From Porphyromonadaceae bacterium UBA7042 (GTDB lineage: Bacteria; Bacteroidota; Bacteroidia; Bacteroidales; Muribaculaceae), in assembly GCA_002494015.1 (NCBI GenBank), contig DLAR01000027.1, positions 1 to 38,210 of the forward strand: DNA of 38,210 nucleotides, given 5' to 3'. Numbering within the stretch: the first letter of the stretch is position 1; every line of letters begins with the position of its first letter. Positions 7,932 to 16,370 of this stretch are shown one piece after another. The translations under genes were made by a program, and so were the position numbers. A model generated the notes under the pieces. The model was given only the letters and a program-made list of their open reading frames with translations, ran no database searches and was not told where the DNA came from.

Positions 7932-8964
7932 GGTATTCATTGAAAAATATTTCCATATTGTCAAAGGGTATCACATCCATCCGGTCGTAAAGATCGGTAT
8001 GGTTTGCACCGGGAATAACCATGAAAAGCTTGTTGTTCTCCTTGCCGGGAGTAACAGTAAGCCGCTTGTAGGCATCGCTGCCGAAATAAAACGAATGCGC
8101 TTTCTCACCGTGCACAATCATTACCGCATTCTCAATCTCGTCGGCACGACTCATCAACGGGAAGTTAATCCACGGAATTATTGCTGTGGCATTGCGACCG
8201 CCGTTGGAATTGAGCGACCGGGGATGGTAACCGCGCGGTGTCTTATAATATGCGTGGTAATCTTTGAAGAATTGAGGAGCATCCTCGGGAAGCACATCAG
8301 GAACACCTCCGCCAAGTTTCGGGATGACGGTGACGAAGTCTTCGGTACGCTGGGCGGCAAGACTCTTGCGCAACTCATTGCGGGCATCAGCACTGTCAGC
8401 ACTGTCAAAGTAGCCGTTGGAATCAACTCGGCTCATATCATACATGGTCGAGGCTACGGTCGCTTTTATGCGAGGGTCGGATGCTGCCGCGTTGATAGCG
8501 ATACCTCCCCATCCGCAAATGCCGATAACACCTACGGCTTCAGGGTTTACAACAGGATTTGTGACCAGAAAATCGACTGCGGCACTGAAATCTTCAGTGT
8601 TTATGTCGGGAGATGTCATGTATCGGGGATGTCCGCCGCTCTCGCCGGTAAAAGATGGGTCAAAAGCAAGTGTGTAGAACCCTCGTTCTGCCATAGTCTG
8701 TGCATACAACCCGGAACACTGTTCCTTCACAGCTCCAAACGGGCCGCATATTGCGATAGCCGGAAGTGATCCGTTTGCGCCTTTAGGAATGTAAACATCG
8801 GCGGCAAGCGTGATTCCATATCTGTTTGGGAAAGTAACCTTACTGTGCTCTACCTTGTCACTTTTCGGGAACACCTTGTCCCATTCAGTTGTCAGAGTAA
8901 GTTTTTCTGCGCTGAGAGTGCTGTCGTTGTTGTTCATATTGATAGTTTCTTTTAGCTGAGACAT
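7882..8964 (-). CDS. alpha/beta hydrolase with a C terminus supplied by a repeat element
   Basis: This is a 360-residue alpha/beta hydrolase. GVIGICGWGG places Cys150 at the nucleophile elbow, as in dienelactone-hydrolase-like enzymes that use Cys instead of Ser. PGANHTDLYD places His322 as the likely catalytic histidine, and VMIVHGEKAHS fits the acid-loop region. The natural core seems to end at MEIFFNEYL (residue 345). The next 15 residues (RPRSPILVNAGAVKR) and the TGA are encoded by the right arm of the 283-bp element. Two starts are possible, ATG 8964 and an in-frame ATG at 8937 (MNNNDSTLS); sequence alone does not decide. There is no signal peptide, so it is probably cytoplasmic. Substrate unknown. 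Confidence 0.85.
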   Translation of the reverse strand: MSQLKETINMNNNDSTLSAEKLTLTTEWDKVFPKSDKVEHSKVTFPNRYGITLAADVYIPKGANGSLPAIAICGPFGAVKEQCSGLYAQTMAERGFYTLAFDPSFTGESGGHPRYMTSPDINTEDFSAAVDFLVTNPVVNPEAVGVIGICGWGGIAINAAASDPRIKATVASTMYDMSRVDSNGYFDSADSADARNELRKSLAAQRTEDFVTVIPKLGGGVPDVLPEDAPQFFKDYHAYYKTPRGYHPRSLNSNGGRNATAIIPWINFPLMSRADEIENAVMIVHGEKAHSFYFGSDAYKRLTVTPGKENNKLFMVIPGANHTDLYDRMDVIPFDNMEIFFNEYLRPRSPILVNAGAVKR

Positions 8965-8986
8965 CTGCCGACATGAATGAGAATTA

Positions 8987-9024
8987 AGAGGTTATACATT
9001 TGTACGGTTAAATGTACGACCTCT
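8987..9024. repeat. palindrome upstream of the hydrolase
   Basis: A 38-bp hairpin is bounded by AGAGGT (8987-8992) and ACCTCT (9019-9024), with an inner stem TACATTT/AAATGTA. It lies 23 bp upstream of the hydrolase start and would fold in its 5' leader. The outer arms match those of the palindrome at 34762-34785. It may be an element footprint or a leader structure. A possible minus-strand -7 (TAATTTTG, 9067-9060) lies beyond it. Confidence 0.65.
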
Positions 9025-9167
9025 AAGATTCTGTCACAAGCGGTGCTGTTTTCTCGGTACAAAATTACTCAGGTTTCAAACAAACGAAGCTACCAATATT
9101 GCGGCATGCCGTACCACAATTGCATATCATGCCGACCAGCCCCACCTGATCTTGTCGGAGGGGCCAC

Positions 9168-9213
9168 AAAAAAGCGGATTCAGCGAAGTCTTTCCAAAAC
9201 CTCGCTGAACCCG
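9168..9213 (-). terminator. intrinsic terminator after the T9SS-tail gene
   Basis: Read on the minus strand, a stem formed by TTCAGCGA and TCGCTGAA (extended by CGGG/CCG) is followed by a run of six T (9173-9168 complement). It lies 25 bp downstream of the minus-strand stop at 9238. Confidence 0.85.
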
Positions 9214-9237
9214 TCTGAAATATATCGATATTTTCCT

Positions 9238-10738
9238 TTACTTCACAATGCGCACTGATACAGGTGTTCCTTCAACCCTGACAATGTAGAGGCCGCTTGC
9301 CAAAGCATTGAGGTCGAGGCTTGCCGATTCAGTTGCCGCTGCCCGGGCGACACATGCACCCGAAACCGAGTAAACCGATACCCCGGTCATGGCTGTGCTA
9401 TTCACGGAAAGAATACCGCTGTCAAATGAATAGGTCACATCGCTGTCTCCCGACTCTATGGTCGAAACAGAGCTGCTGACATCGGAATATTCGCAATAGA
9501 CGGTTTTGCTCACGTTTTCATATTCTCCTGTTTCAGGCTCATAGTCGAGCGCAACCATTTCTGAGATATTGCCATTATCATCATAGCCGTATTCATATCT
9601 CGCACCTGCGACCTGAACCGCCCCTTCGCCATCATATACATCTTCATAAATCACATCTTCGATAAGATTTTTGAACTCATCAAACGAATACATGTGAATG
9701 GCGGTATAAGTAGGGTCTCAGATAAGTGCAATTCCCTTCATCGTCAAAATATCTGTACATCGTGTGCCTTATGAAACCGTAAGGGTTAGCTGAAAAATCC
9801 TGTACCATTGTCACACGGCCAATCTGACTTTTATCAAGGAAAGACTCATACATAGTATAACTTCCGGGTTGCAGGTCGACATAATCCACCCAAGCATAAC
9901 CGTCAATCTCGTCCTTATAGTATACGGTGTAGGATTTTGCCCGGTTATTACCGACTACGAATGATGCCATGCCGTCACCAAGCATCTGACCGTCGGTATC
10001 TTGCCAGACGATGTCAGTATAATAGGTGTCATCATAAAGAGACCATGAAGGGTTGACGCTGTAGTTGTCAGATTTATAATAATAAAACTTATCAGCTTTC
10101 CCGTCTTCGCCATATTTCCACTCTTGTTTATAACCCGGTATCCATTTTCCGCCGCTATTCAGCGACATCTGCCATTCCTGAATATTGCCGTCAGCGTTTC
10201 GGGTGATTTTCCTGAGAGTAGAGTAATGGTTGGATACCCATTCGGCACCGTCGTAATCCTCACCGATGCGTTCTACCCAGTAATCGGTGACCACATCGTC
10301 ATATACGAAACTCTTGCGGCTGTCGTCAACAGCCTCCCCGTCCTCGATATAACTGCCGACAGTTTTGACGAGCATACCGTTTTCATTATATTCGTTGACG
10401 GTCAGAGTTTCCTCTTTCATATCCTCATCTTCGAAAACAAAGTGAACTTCTGTTTCAAGGCCGCGGGAATCATATTTGTAATTCATCGTTCCCATTTCCT
10501 GCCATGCTTCACCGTCCCAAAAGTAATCAACCGAATAAGAGGGTCGCAAAATCTCTCCCGAAGGTTTCCTGACAACTATTTTTTTGCCATTAATCTCTGT
10601 GCTGCCATTTAGCATTGAAGATATTTTAATCGGTGAAAACGCGGTGTTCATTTTCTTCTGAGTGACAAAACGGGGACTTGCTCCGACACCACCGACGGCA
10701 AGGACGCAACAAAAAGCTAATGTGTAAATTTTCTTCAT
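9238..10738 (-). pseudogene. secreted protein with T9SS type A sorting tail, split by a frameshift
   Basis: Two minus-strand frames form one protein. The first (10738 to 9680) starts MKKIYTLAFCC with a signal peptide and carries many Tyr/Asp-rich beta-repeat-like segments, such as YNENGML and YKYDSRG. The second (from ATG 9693 to stop 9238) continues the same style (YEYGYDDNGNIS) and ends in GLYIVRVEGTPVSVRIVK, a typical T9SS type A sorting domain. The frames meet around 9693-9710. Restoring a GA dinucleotide at CTGAGACCC would read through as LRDPTYTAIHMYSF. The intact product would have about 500 residues and be exported to the surface. The C-terminal half now lacks its signal peptide and the N-terminal half its sorting tail. 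A sequencing error or programmed frameshift is also possible. Function unknown. Confidence 0.7.
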
Positions 10739-10860
10739 AAATACCACTTTTACTTAATCTTTTGACAAAAATAGCATTTATTTGCTAAAAAAAGCGCACC
10801 AACATCAAACAAACCGGATGTTTTTAATAAACTTTAACCGATTCAAGTATCAATAAAACA

Positions 10861-10894
10861 GGAGGTCGCGCGCTGTCAGCAGCGGGCGACCTCC
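10861..10894 (-). terminator. intrinsic terminator after the GH51-GH51 operon
   Basis: GGAGGTCGC (10861-10869) pairs with GCGACCTCC (10886-10894). On the minus strand the hairpin is followed by TGTTTTATT, and on the plus strand by CTCTTTTT, so it could work in both directions. It lies 41 bp past the last minus-strand PUL gene. Confidence 0.8.
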
Positions 10895-10935
10895 CTCTTT
10901 TTACCCTTAAATATTATATCTATGGAAATCTTGTT

Positions 10936-12474
10936 TTAATTTAACGAGAGGGTGACGATTGACATGGGGGGGAGAGTGAGCCGCAGGGAGCCTTTTTGAA
11001 TTTTGGCTTTGTCAAATGGTTTCAAGGTGACTTTTTCAGCCTGACCGAAGTCATTGTAGTCATGAATATCGGCCGAGTTGAGGATTTCGCCGCTGACCTT
11101 GGTTGCCTTGATGTCACCGAGAGGAATCTCGATTTCACAGGGGTTGGAAAGGTCGACATTGGTAAGCGAAATGGTCACTTTGCCATCTTTCTGAGATGCA
11201 GTCGCGCTGATAGTGGGGACAAGTCGGTTGTCACGCACCATGCGATAGGGAGTATTGACCGACAGCGGAATGAACTTGGCATCCTGATGGGGAACATACA
11301 TTTTGAACACATAATATGTGGGAGTAAGAACCATCTGGTTGTCCTTGGTGAGAACCATAGCCTGAAGCACGTTGGCAATCTGGGCGATATTGGTCATTTT
11401 CACGCGGTCAGTCAGCGGATGGAACGTGTTGAGCGACAGAGCTGCGACCATAGCGTCGCGCATGGTGTTCTGCTGATAGAGGTGGCCGGGTGTGGTACCG
11501 GGTTCCTCATCCCACCATGTTCCCCACTCGTCAACGAGCAGTCCGACACGCTTTTTGGGGTCATACTTGTCCATAATGCGCATGTGTTCCTTGACAACGT
11601 CACCGATTTCAAGACACTTGCCGAGAGTCCAGTAATAGTCTTCGTCACTGAACTTGGTAGCGGCTCCCTTGGAACCGGACCATCCGAGAACGGTGTAGTA
11701 GTGGAGCGAGATGCCGTCCATCTGGTGCACAGCTTTCTTCATCATTGTCTCGGTCCAGTCGTAGTCATAGTCACTGGCGCCCGAGGCGATTTTATAAAGA
11801 CGGTTACCGTTGAAGTTACGGCAGTAGGTCTGATAACGGCGGTATACGTCGGCATAGTAATCGGCAGTAAAAGAGCCGCCGCAACCCCAGCTTTCGTTAC
11901 CCACACCGAGGTATTTCAGGTGCCACGGTTTTTCGCGGCCGTTCTGTTTGCGAATCAGTGCCTGAGGTCCGTCCTCGGCGGTTATATACTCAACCCACTT
12001 GGCAAGTTCCTCGACAGTGCCGCTGCCGACATTACCGCTCAGATAAGGCTCGATGCCGAGCATTTCGCAGAGGTTGAAAAACTCGTGGGTACCGAAACTG
12101 TTGTCCTCTACAGTGCCGCCCCAGTTATTGTTGACCATGCGGGGACGGTTCTCTTTGGGGCCGATACCGTCGGTCCAGTGATATTCGTCGGCAAAACAGC
12201 CTCCGGGCCAGCGGAGAACGGGGATGTGGAGCGCGCGGAAGGCTTCGAGCACGTCGTTGCGATAACCATTGGTGTTAGGAATCGGAGAATTTTCCCCTAC
12301 CCATATACCGCCATAGATACACGAGCCGAGATGCTCGGCAAATTGGCCGTAGATTTCCTTGTTGATAATCGGGGCTTCGTCACTTGGGTACATGTTGACA
12401 GTGACGCTTTCGCCGGCCATAGCTACCGATGCAGAACCGAGAGCGGCAAACAGTGCAAGATTTTTTAGTATCAT
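10936..12474 (-). CDS. GH51 alpha-L-arabinofuranosidase, short form
   Basis: This 512-residue retaining arabinofuranosidase has a signal peptide (MILKNLALFAALGSASVAMA) without a lipobox, suggesting a periplasmic location. The acid/base is Glu194 in GVGNESWGCGG and the nucleophile Glu316 in LLVDEWGTWW. RWPGGCFADEYHW is the conserved GH51 substrate-pocket segment. The C-terminal ~130 residues form the expected beta domain. The enzyme removes terminal alpha-L-arabinofuranose from arabino-oligosaccharides. It is the third gene of the minus-strand operon, 28 bp after the larger GH51, and a terminator follows it. The pairing of two different GH51 enzymes suggests different linkage preferences, which is inference. 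Confidence 0.94.
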   Translation of the reverse strand: MILKNLALFAALGSASVAMAGESVTVNMYPSDEAPIINKEIYGQFAEHLGSCIYGGIWVGENSPIPNTNGYRNDVLEAFRALHIPVLRWPGGCFADEYHWTDGIGPKENRPRMVNNNWGGTVEDNSFGTHEFFNLCEMLGIEPYLSGNVGSGTVEELAKWVEYITAEDGPQALIRKQNGREKPWHLKYLGVGNESWGCGGSFTADYYADVYRRYQTYCRNFNGNRLYKIASGASDYDYDWTETMMKKAVHQMDGISLHYYTVLGWSGSKGAATKFSDEDYYWTLGKCLEIGDVVKEHMRIMDKYDPKKRVGLLVDEWGTWWDEEPGTTPGHLYQQNTMRDAMVAALSLNTFHPLTDRVKMTNIAQIANVLQAMVLTKDNQMVLTPTYYVFKMYVPHQDAKFIPLSVNTPYRMVRDNRLVPTISATASQKDGKVTISLTNVDLSNPCEIEIPLGDIKATKVSGEILNSADIHDYNDFGQAEKVTLKPFDKAKIQKGSLRLTLPPMSIVTLSLN

Positions 12475-12479
12475 TATGC

Positions 12480-12516
12480 GTTGTGATTATTTAAAGTTGT
12501 GATTATTTAAAGTTGT
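12480..12516. repeat. 16-bp tandem duplication across a stop codon
   Basis: GTTGTGATTATTTAAA occurs at 12480-12495 and 12496-12511, with GTTGT following. On the minus strand the first copy encodes the last codons and TAA of the upstream GH51, and the second fills the 28-bp gap before the next GH51. Confidence 0.85.
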
Positions 12517-14509
12517 ACACATTGAATGTTTTGGGAGCCAGAGTGGTGTTATAGGTGAACACGCCTTTTGTCACCGCGCCGAGTTCGCCGGCGGGAATTG
12601 CCTTGGTCACGGGAACCACGCGGTCGGGATTGTCAAGAGAGTTGTCGGCGTTGATGTCGTCAGAAGAAAGAGTTGTCACGGTAGCCGCAGTTATATCCTG
12701 ACCCTTTTTCTTCAATCCGTTAAGATTGATGGTGACCTCTTGGGGTGTGTCGGATGTGTTTGCGACCTTGACGATGTATTCTCCGGTCTCCTTGTCGATA
12801 ACCGCGCTTGCAAAGAGGCCGTTCTGGTCTTCATTACCTGCGACGGGTTTGCTGTCCATGGTGAGGGGAAGGACGTTGCTGCCCTTGTTCTGGGCATAAA
12901 GCTGCTGAACATAGTAGCTTGCAGTGCGAAATGAGTCACTGTTGTCAAACCATATCATATCAGGTCTCCATTGCCATCCTTCGACATGGGCAAAGAGCGG
13001 GGCGTAGGTGGCCATGTGAACGATGTCGGCATTACGTTCCAAGCCGGTCATGAACGCGGCTTCGAGAAGTGCTGCGTTGAAATGGTTCCATTTCTTGCCT
13101 TTGCCGTGACATGCATACTCGCCGGCAAACACTTTGGGTCCTTTGCGGTCATAATTGTCATAACGATTGCCCTGTGCGAGGAACCATTTTTCGGGGCGGT
13201 AGAAATGCTCGTCGACAAGATCGGCACCGAGTTTTTTCATTTCAGGCCACAGGTAGTCAAACTGTTCTCCCTCGGAGTCAGGACCCGACGAGCCTACAAT
13301 GCGGATGTCGGGATAAGCCTTGCGGATAGCAGTCACAAACGGGGCAAGGTGCTCGGGATACTCGGGACCCCACTGCTCGTTACCGATGGCGATGAGCTTG
13401 AGGTTGAAGGGAGCCGGGTGTCCCATTTCGGCACGGAGCGCGCCCCACTTGGTCGAGGTGTCACCGTTGGCAAACTCGATAAGGTCGAGTGCGTCCTGAA
13501 TATAGGGTTGCAATTCGTCAACAGGCACATGAGCCTTGGCGTCGCGGTTCTGGAACTGACATGCGAGTCCCACACTCAACACGGGAAGCGGCTCGGCACC
13601 GATTTCCTCGGAAAGGAGGAAATATTCATAGAACCCGAGACCGCCCGACTGATAGTAGTCGGGGTAGAAACGGTGGGGGAAGGTATAGTGCCAGCGGTTT
13701 TCGTTGACGGGACGGTTCTCGACAGGGCCGACTGTGTTTTTCCACTGATAACGGGTGGGTAGGTCGGTTCCTTCGACAATACAGCCGCCGGGGAAACGGA
13801 ACACGCCGGGATTCAGGTCATAGAGTGCCTGCGCGAGGTCTTTGCGCAGACCGTTCTCATGGCCTTTCCAAGTGTCGACGGGGAACATCGAGATGTGCTC
13901 AAGATCGACGGTGACATTGTCGGGTTTGTTAAGGAACACACGCAATTTTCCCTTTTCGCAGCTCGTGCCGGGTTTCAGGGTGACCTCATATTGTTTCCAG
14001 TCGGATGACTCGACGGTTATATCCTGCTTGGCTGCGACATGGGTCTCGCCCATTGAGGCCGGGTCGACAAGCTCTACTCGAATAGTGGCTTTTTCGCCCT
14101 TGGGAGAACGCGCCCACACGCTAAAACGATATAATGCGTCTTTTTTAAATGTCACGCCGAAGAATCCTTCGTTTTCAAGGCCGGTGTGCTTGTCGTTGTG
14201 ACCCGCACTGCCGAGGCGCACATAGTGGGGGTTGCGCTCAAACGGGCCGTCATTCTGCAACGTGACGTTGCCATAGGTAACCCACCCCATCAGGTTCTGA
14301 GGAAACTCAAAGGAGCGGTTTTTAACCATTTCGGCATAGAGTCCGCCGTCGGCGGCGTAGTTGATGTCTTCAAAGAAAAGCCCATACATTGTGGGTTGAA
14401 TCGGTGCACCGGGTTTGTTGGTCTGCACATTCAGCACGTTATCGGCCGCGCCGGCTGTCAAAGCCGCCGCCATTCCGATAGAAACGAGCATCGGTAATCT
14501 TAACTTCAT
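12503..14509 (-). CDS. GH51 alpha-L-arabinofuranosidase with N-terminal carbohydrate-binding-like domain
   Basis: The 668-residue protein has a type I signal peptide (cleavage near AGA/AD, ~21). An N-terminal jelly-roll region (~65-210) resembles CBM4/9-type modules inserted in large GH51 enzymes. The catalytic barrel carries FRFPGGCIVEG, acid/base Glu378 in IAIGNEQWGPEY and nucleophile Glu464 in VFAGEYACHG. A C-terminal beta domain follows (~550-668). It cleaves arabinofuranosyl residues from arabinan or arabinoxylan side chains, probably in the periplasm. It lies 49 bp after the GH43 gene in the same operon. Length fits the larger GH51 subgroup of gut Bacteroidales. The exact linkage is not readable from sequence. 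Confidence 0.94.
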   Translation of the reverse strand: MKLRLPMLVSIGMAAALTAGAADNVLNVQTNKPGAPIQPTMYGLFFEDINYAADGGLYAEMVKNRSFEFPQNLMGWVTYGNVTLQNDGPFERNPHYVRLGSAGHNDKHTGLENEGFFGVTFKKDALYRFSVWARSPKGEKATIRVELVDPASMGETHVAAKQDITVESSDWKQYEVTLKPGTSCEKGKLRVFLNKPDNVTVDLEHISMFPVDTWKGHENGLRKDLAQALYDLNPGVFRFPGGCIVEGTDLPTRYQWKNTVGPVENRPVNENRWHYTFPHRFYPDYYQSGGLGFYEYFLLSEEIGAEPLPVLSVGLACQFQNRDAKAHVPVDELQPYIQDALDLIEFANGDTSTKWGALRAEMGHPAPFNLKLIAIGNEQWGPEYPEHLAPFVTAIRKAYPDIRIVGSSGPDSEGEQFDYLWPEMKKLGADLVDEHFYRPEKWFLAQGNRYDNYDRKGPKVFAGEYACHGKGKKWNHFNAALLEAAFMTGLERNADIVHMATYAPLFAHVEGWQWRPDMIWFDNSDSFRTASYYVQQLYAQNKGSNVLPLTMDSKPVAGNEDQNGLFASAVIDKETGEYIVKVANTSDTPQEVTINLNGLKKKGQDITAATVTTLSSDDINADNSLDNPDRVVPVTKAIPAGELGAVTKGVFTYNTTLAPKTFNVYNFK

Positions 14510-14558
14510 GATATTATTAAAAAAAATATGTTTATGATTTATATTTTGGTCACTATAT

Positions 14559-16022
14559 TCATTTTACACGTTTGCCCCACACACTGCGGCCATCCTTGTC
14601 AAGCCCTGTGAACAGGATTGTGTCATACCCCCGTTCCCAGTCATGCCCGGCATGAACGACGAGGTCGGTGACAATGTCTCCGTCAATGCTCAATGACAAC
14701 AGCTGGGTCGACCGGTCAAATTTCCAGTCTCCTCCCCGTGCAAGGGTGAGATTACGGGAGTTGTTCCAACCGGTATCGAGAAGATTGCCACGAGAGTGAA
14801 GAATCGCGTCGGCCGTCTCACGAATCTCGTCCGACGGTTCTGTCAGGCGGATGACCTCCCATTCCCCTTCAAGGTCACGCTGCGAAAACACACGCCGCCC
14901 TACACCGGCATAACGCTCGGGGGAAACAACGGGCCATCCGTCGGGAGTAAAGAACATCTGACGCAGGTGGAGAACCATCATTCCGGGATCAGAGGCAAGC
15001 CGTCCTTGATGAACCATGTAAAAATTGCCATCCGGGTCGCTGAACACGCCGCAATGGGCCGTACCCTGCCATCCGGCATGTCCGTCAAAACGATAGGGCG
15101 ATGTCAGGAGCGGGAAATTGTCAGTAGTGTCGGCCATCTCTTTTCCGTGGAAATCGACAAAAGGGCCGTCGGGGTTGTCAGAACGGCATGCCCTGACGTT
15201 ATAGGTGGTCGTCAACGGGTCGTAAGAACTGAAAAAATAATACTTCCCGTTATGAGGATTGCGGATAATCTCGGGAGCTTCGATATTGTCACGCCTATAG
15301 TTGGCACGTCCTGCGACACGGAAGCCCTTGTCCCCTTCGACAAGCGGGAATCCTGTTGCCGGGTCGATTCCCATGCAGAACAGTCCCCCGAAATAAGAGC
15401 CGTAGTGCATGTAGCGTTTTCCGTCGACCGCAATCAGAGTCGGGTCGATGGCGTTCATTCCCGAGCCGGTATCGGTTTTTACAACGGTCCCCTTGTGTAT
15501 ATACGGCCCCTCGGGCGAGGATGCCTCGGCAAGACCGATACAGGATGTCGGACGGCCGAAAGCCGACACGCAATAGTAAAGGTGATATTTTCCGTTGCCG
15601 CAGTCAAGCATGTAGGGGGCCCACACGTTGGTGGCACCGCGCCCGTCATTGAGCGATGTCACCCACTCTACAGCCTCGGCGGGAATTTCAGGGAAGACCC
15701 ACCCGACAAACTCCCAGTTGACAAGGTCGGTCGACTTTCTCATCTGGATGAATCCGAGAGGCACGTTTTTTTCTCGGGCCTCACGGCGGTCTTCACGATA
15801 AATGGCATCGGTGGAATACATATAATATGTGTCACCGACCCGGCATACCGACGGGTCGTGCACGTTGTAGGTCCCCCAGTCCTTGTAACACTCCATCGAG
15901 GATACAGGCGAATAATCGTCGGCCCACGGATTGGACGACACAATAGGGACAAAAGGTTTTCCTGTGCAAGCTGTCAGGACAGCCAGCACGACAACCGATA
16001 GTATAAACCGAGGATTTTTCAT
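14559..16022 (-). CDS. GH43 lipoprotein, probable endo-alpha-1,5-L-arabinanase
   Basis: This 487-residue protein has a lipobox (VLTAC, Cys19). It has the five-bladed GH43 propeller with Asp56 in NVHDPSV as general base, Asp193 in NAIDPTL, and Glu248 in IEAPEII as general acid. A C-terminal beta module (~385-487, ending GRSVWGKRVK) matches the extra domain of GH43 subfamily 4/5 arabinanases. It is an inverting enzyme cutting the arabinan backbone, likely surface- or periplasm-anchored. It is the first gene of the minus-strand operon and reads from the divergent region that also carries a candidate operator. Endo versus exo action is inferred from similarity to the second GH43 in this locus. 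Confidence 0.92.
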   Translation of the reverse strand: MKNPRFILSVVVLAVLTACTGKPFVPIVSSNPWADDYSPVSSMECYKDWGTYNVHDPSVCRVGDTYYMYSTDAIYREDRREAREKNVPLGFIQMRKSTDLVNWEFVGWVFPEIPAEAVEWVTSLNDGRGATNVWAPYMLDCGNGKYHLYYCVSAFGRPTSCIGLAEASSPEGPYIHKGTVVKTDTGSGMNAIDPTLIAVDGKRYMHYGSYFGGLFCMGIDPATGFPLVEGDKGFRVAGRANYRRDNIEAPEIIRNPHNGKYYFFSSYDPLTTTYNVRACRSDNPDGPFVDFHGKEMADTTDNFPLLTSPYRFDGHAGWQGTAHCGVFSDPDGNFYMVHQGRLASDPGMMVLHLRQMFFTPDGWPVVSPERYAGVGRRVFSQRDLEGEWEVIRLTEPSDEIRETADAILHSRGNLLDTGWNNSRNLTLARGGDWKFDRSTQLLSLSIDGDIVTDLVVHAGHDWERGYDTILFTGLDKDGRSVWGKRVK

Positions 16023-16075
16023 GATTGGTCTTCAGGCATAGGCAGCCGATTGTAAACGGCAGTATTTACTCGGTG

Positions 16076-16130
16076 TAAAATTACACTTATTTTTCCTTCC
16101 CGAGGTGGACAGATTGGTAATTTAAGTGGA
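16076..16130 (-). promoter_or_regulatory. candidate HTCS operator and promoter of the GH43-GH51-GH51 operon
   Basis: Read on the minus strand, TCCAC at 16130-16126 is repeated at 16109-16105, a period of exactly 21 bp. TAATTTTA (16083-16076), a near match to the Bacteroidetes -7, begins 26 bp after the start of the second site. The same layout and an extended match (AATCCAC, then TTAAAT) occurs upstream of the lipoprotein-susCD operon at 20607-20660. Direct repeats two helical turns apart suit the AraC-type output domain of the HTCS. Binding is inferred. Confidence 0.65.
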
Positions 16131-16242
16131 TTATGTCAGTAACTTTTTAATTTTAACACATACAAAGTTAATGAATTATACCATTGTACAACATCAATTC
16201 AACTTTTTTTCACAAAAAAGCTATGACAATTAAAAAAAATTG

Positions 16243-16250
16243 TATCTTTG
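16243..16250 (+). promoter_or_regulatory. -7 element of the probable HTCS promoter
   Basis: TATCTTTG fits TAnnTTTG and lies 120 bp before the HTCS start. No good -33 TTTG is seen at the usual distance, in keeping with a weak constitutive promoter for a sensor gene. Confidence 0.45.
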
Positions 16251-16370
16251 CCGTCGCTACCATTATTGGAACAGACTGTGACGCGCGTGTCAGTGCGCGC
16301 AACTATACCGATATTTCTAATTGCCACATCAGTGATACATACTTTTTTCGACCGGCTGAAACAACTATTC

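Larger units (their letters stand above)
16023..16370. other. divergent control region between the GH43 operon and the HTCS gene
   Basis: These 348 bp are strongly AT-rich. They hold the operator/promoter module of the minus-strand GH43-GH51-GH51 operon (listed separately) and TATCTTTG at 16243-16250 for the HTCS. A minus-strand TAACTTTG at 16170-16163 lies on the far side of the operator from the GH43 gene and may be an alternative start. No coding frame is supported before ATG 16371. Confidence 0.6.

Noticed and set aside
7733..7990. Plus-strand 85-codon open frame inside the 283-bp element
   Set aside because: It runs through the hairpins and the inverted arm and into the antisense of the hydrolase. 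It has no domain or promoter and is best explained by the repeat sequence.
10996..16001. Long plus-strand open frames opposite the GH51 and GH43 genes (up to 490 codons)
   Set aside because: They are antisense shadows with no family resemblance. The minus-strand enzymes have intact catalytic residues.
16163..16170. Minus-strand TAACTTTG as the main GH43 operon promoter
   Set aside because: It lies upstream of the paired TCCAC sites, whereas the matched operon places its -7 downstream of them. TAATTTTA at 16083-16076 fits the shared layout better.
16248..16370. N-terminal extension of the HTCS by 41 codons
   Set aside because: It would put a non-signal sequence before a clear signal peptide and would begin inside the promoter -7 region.
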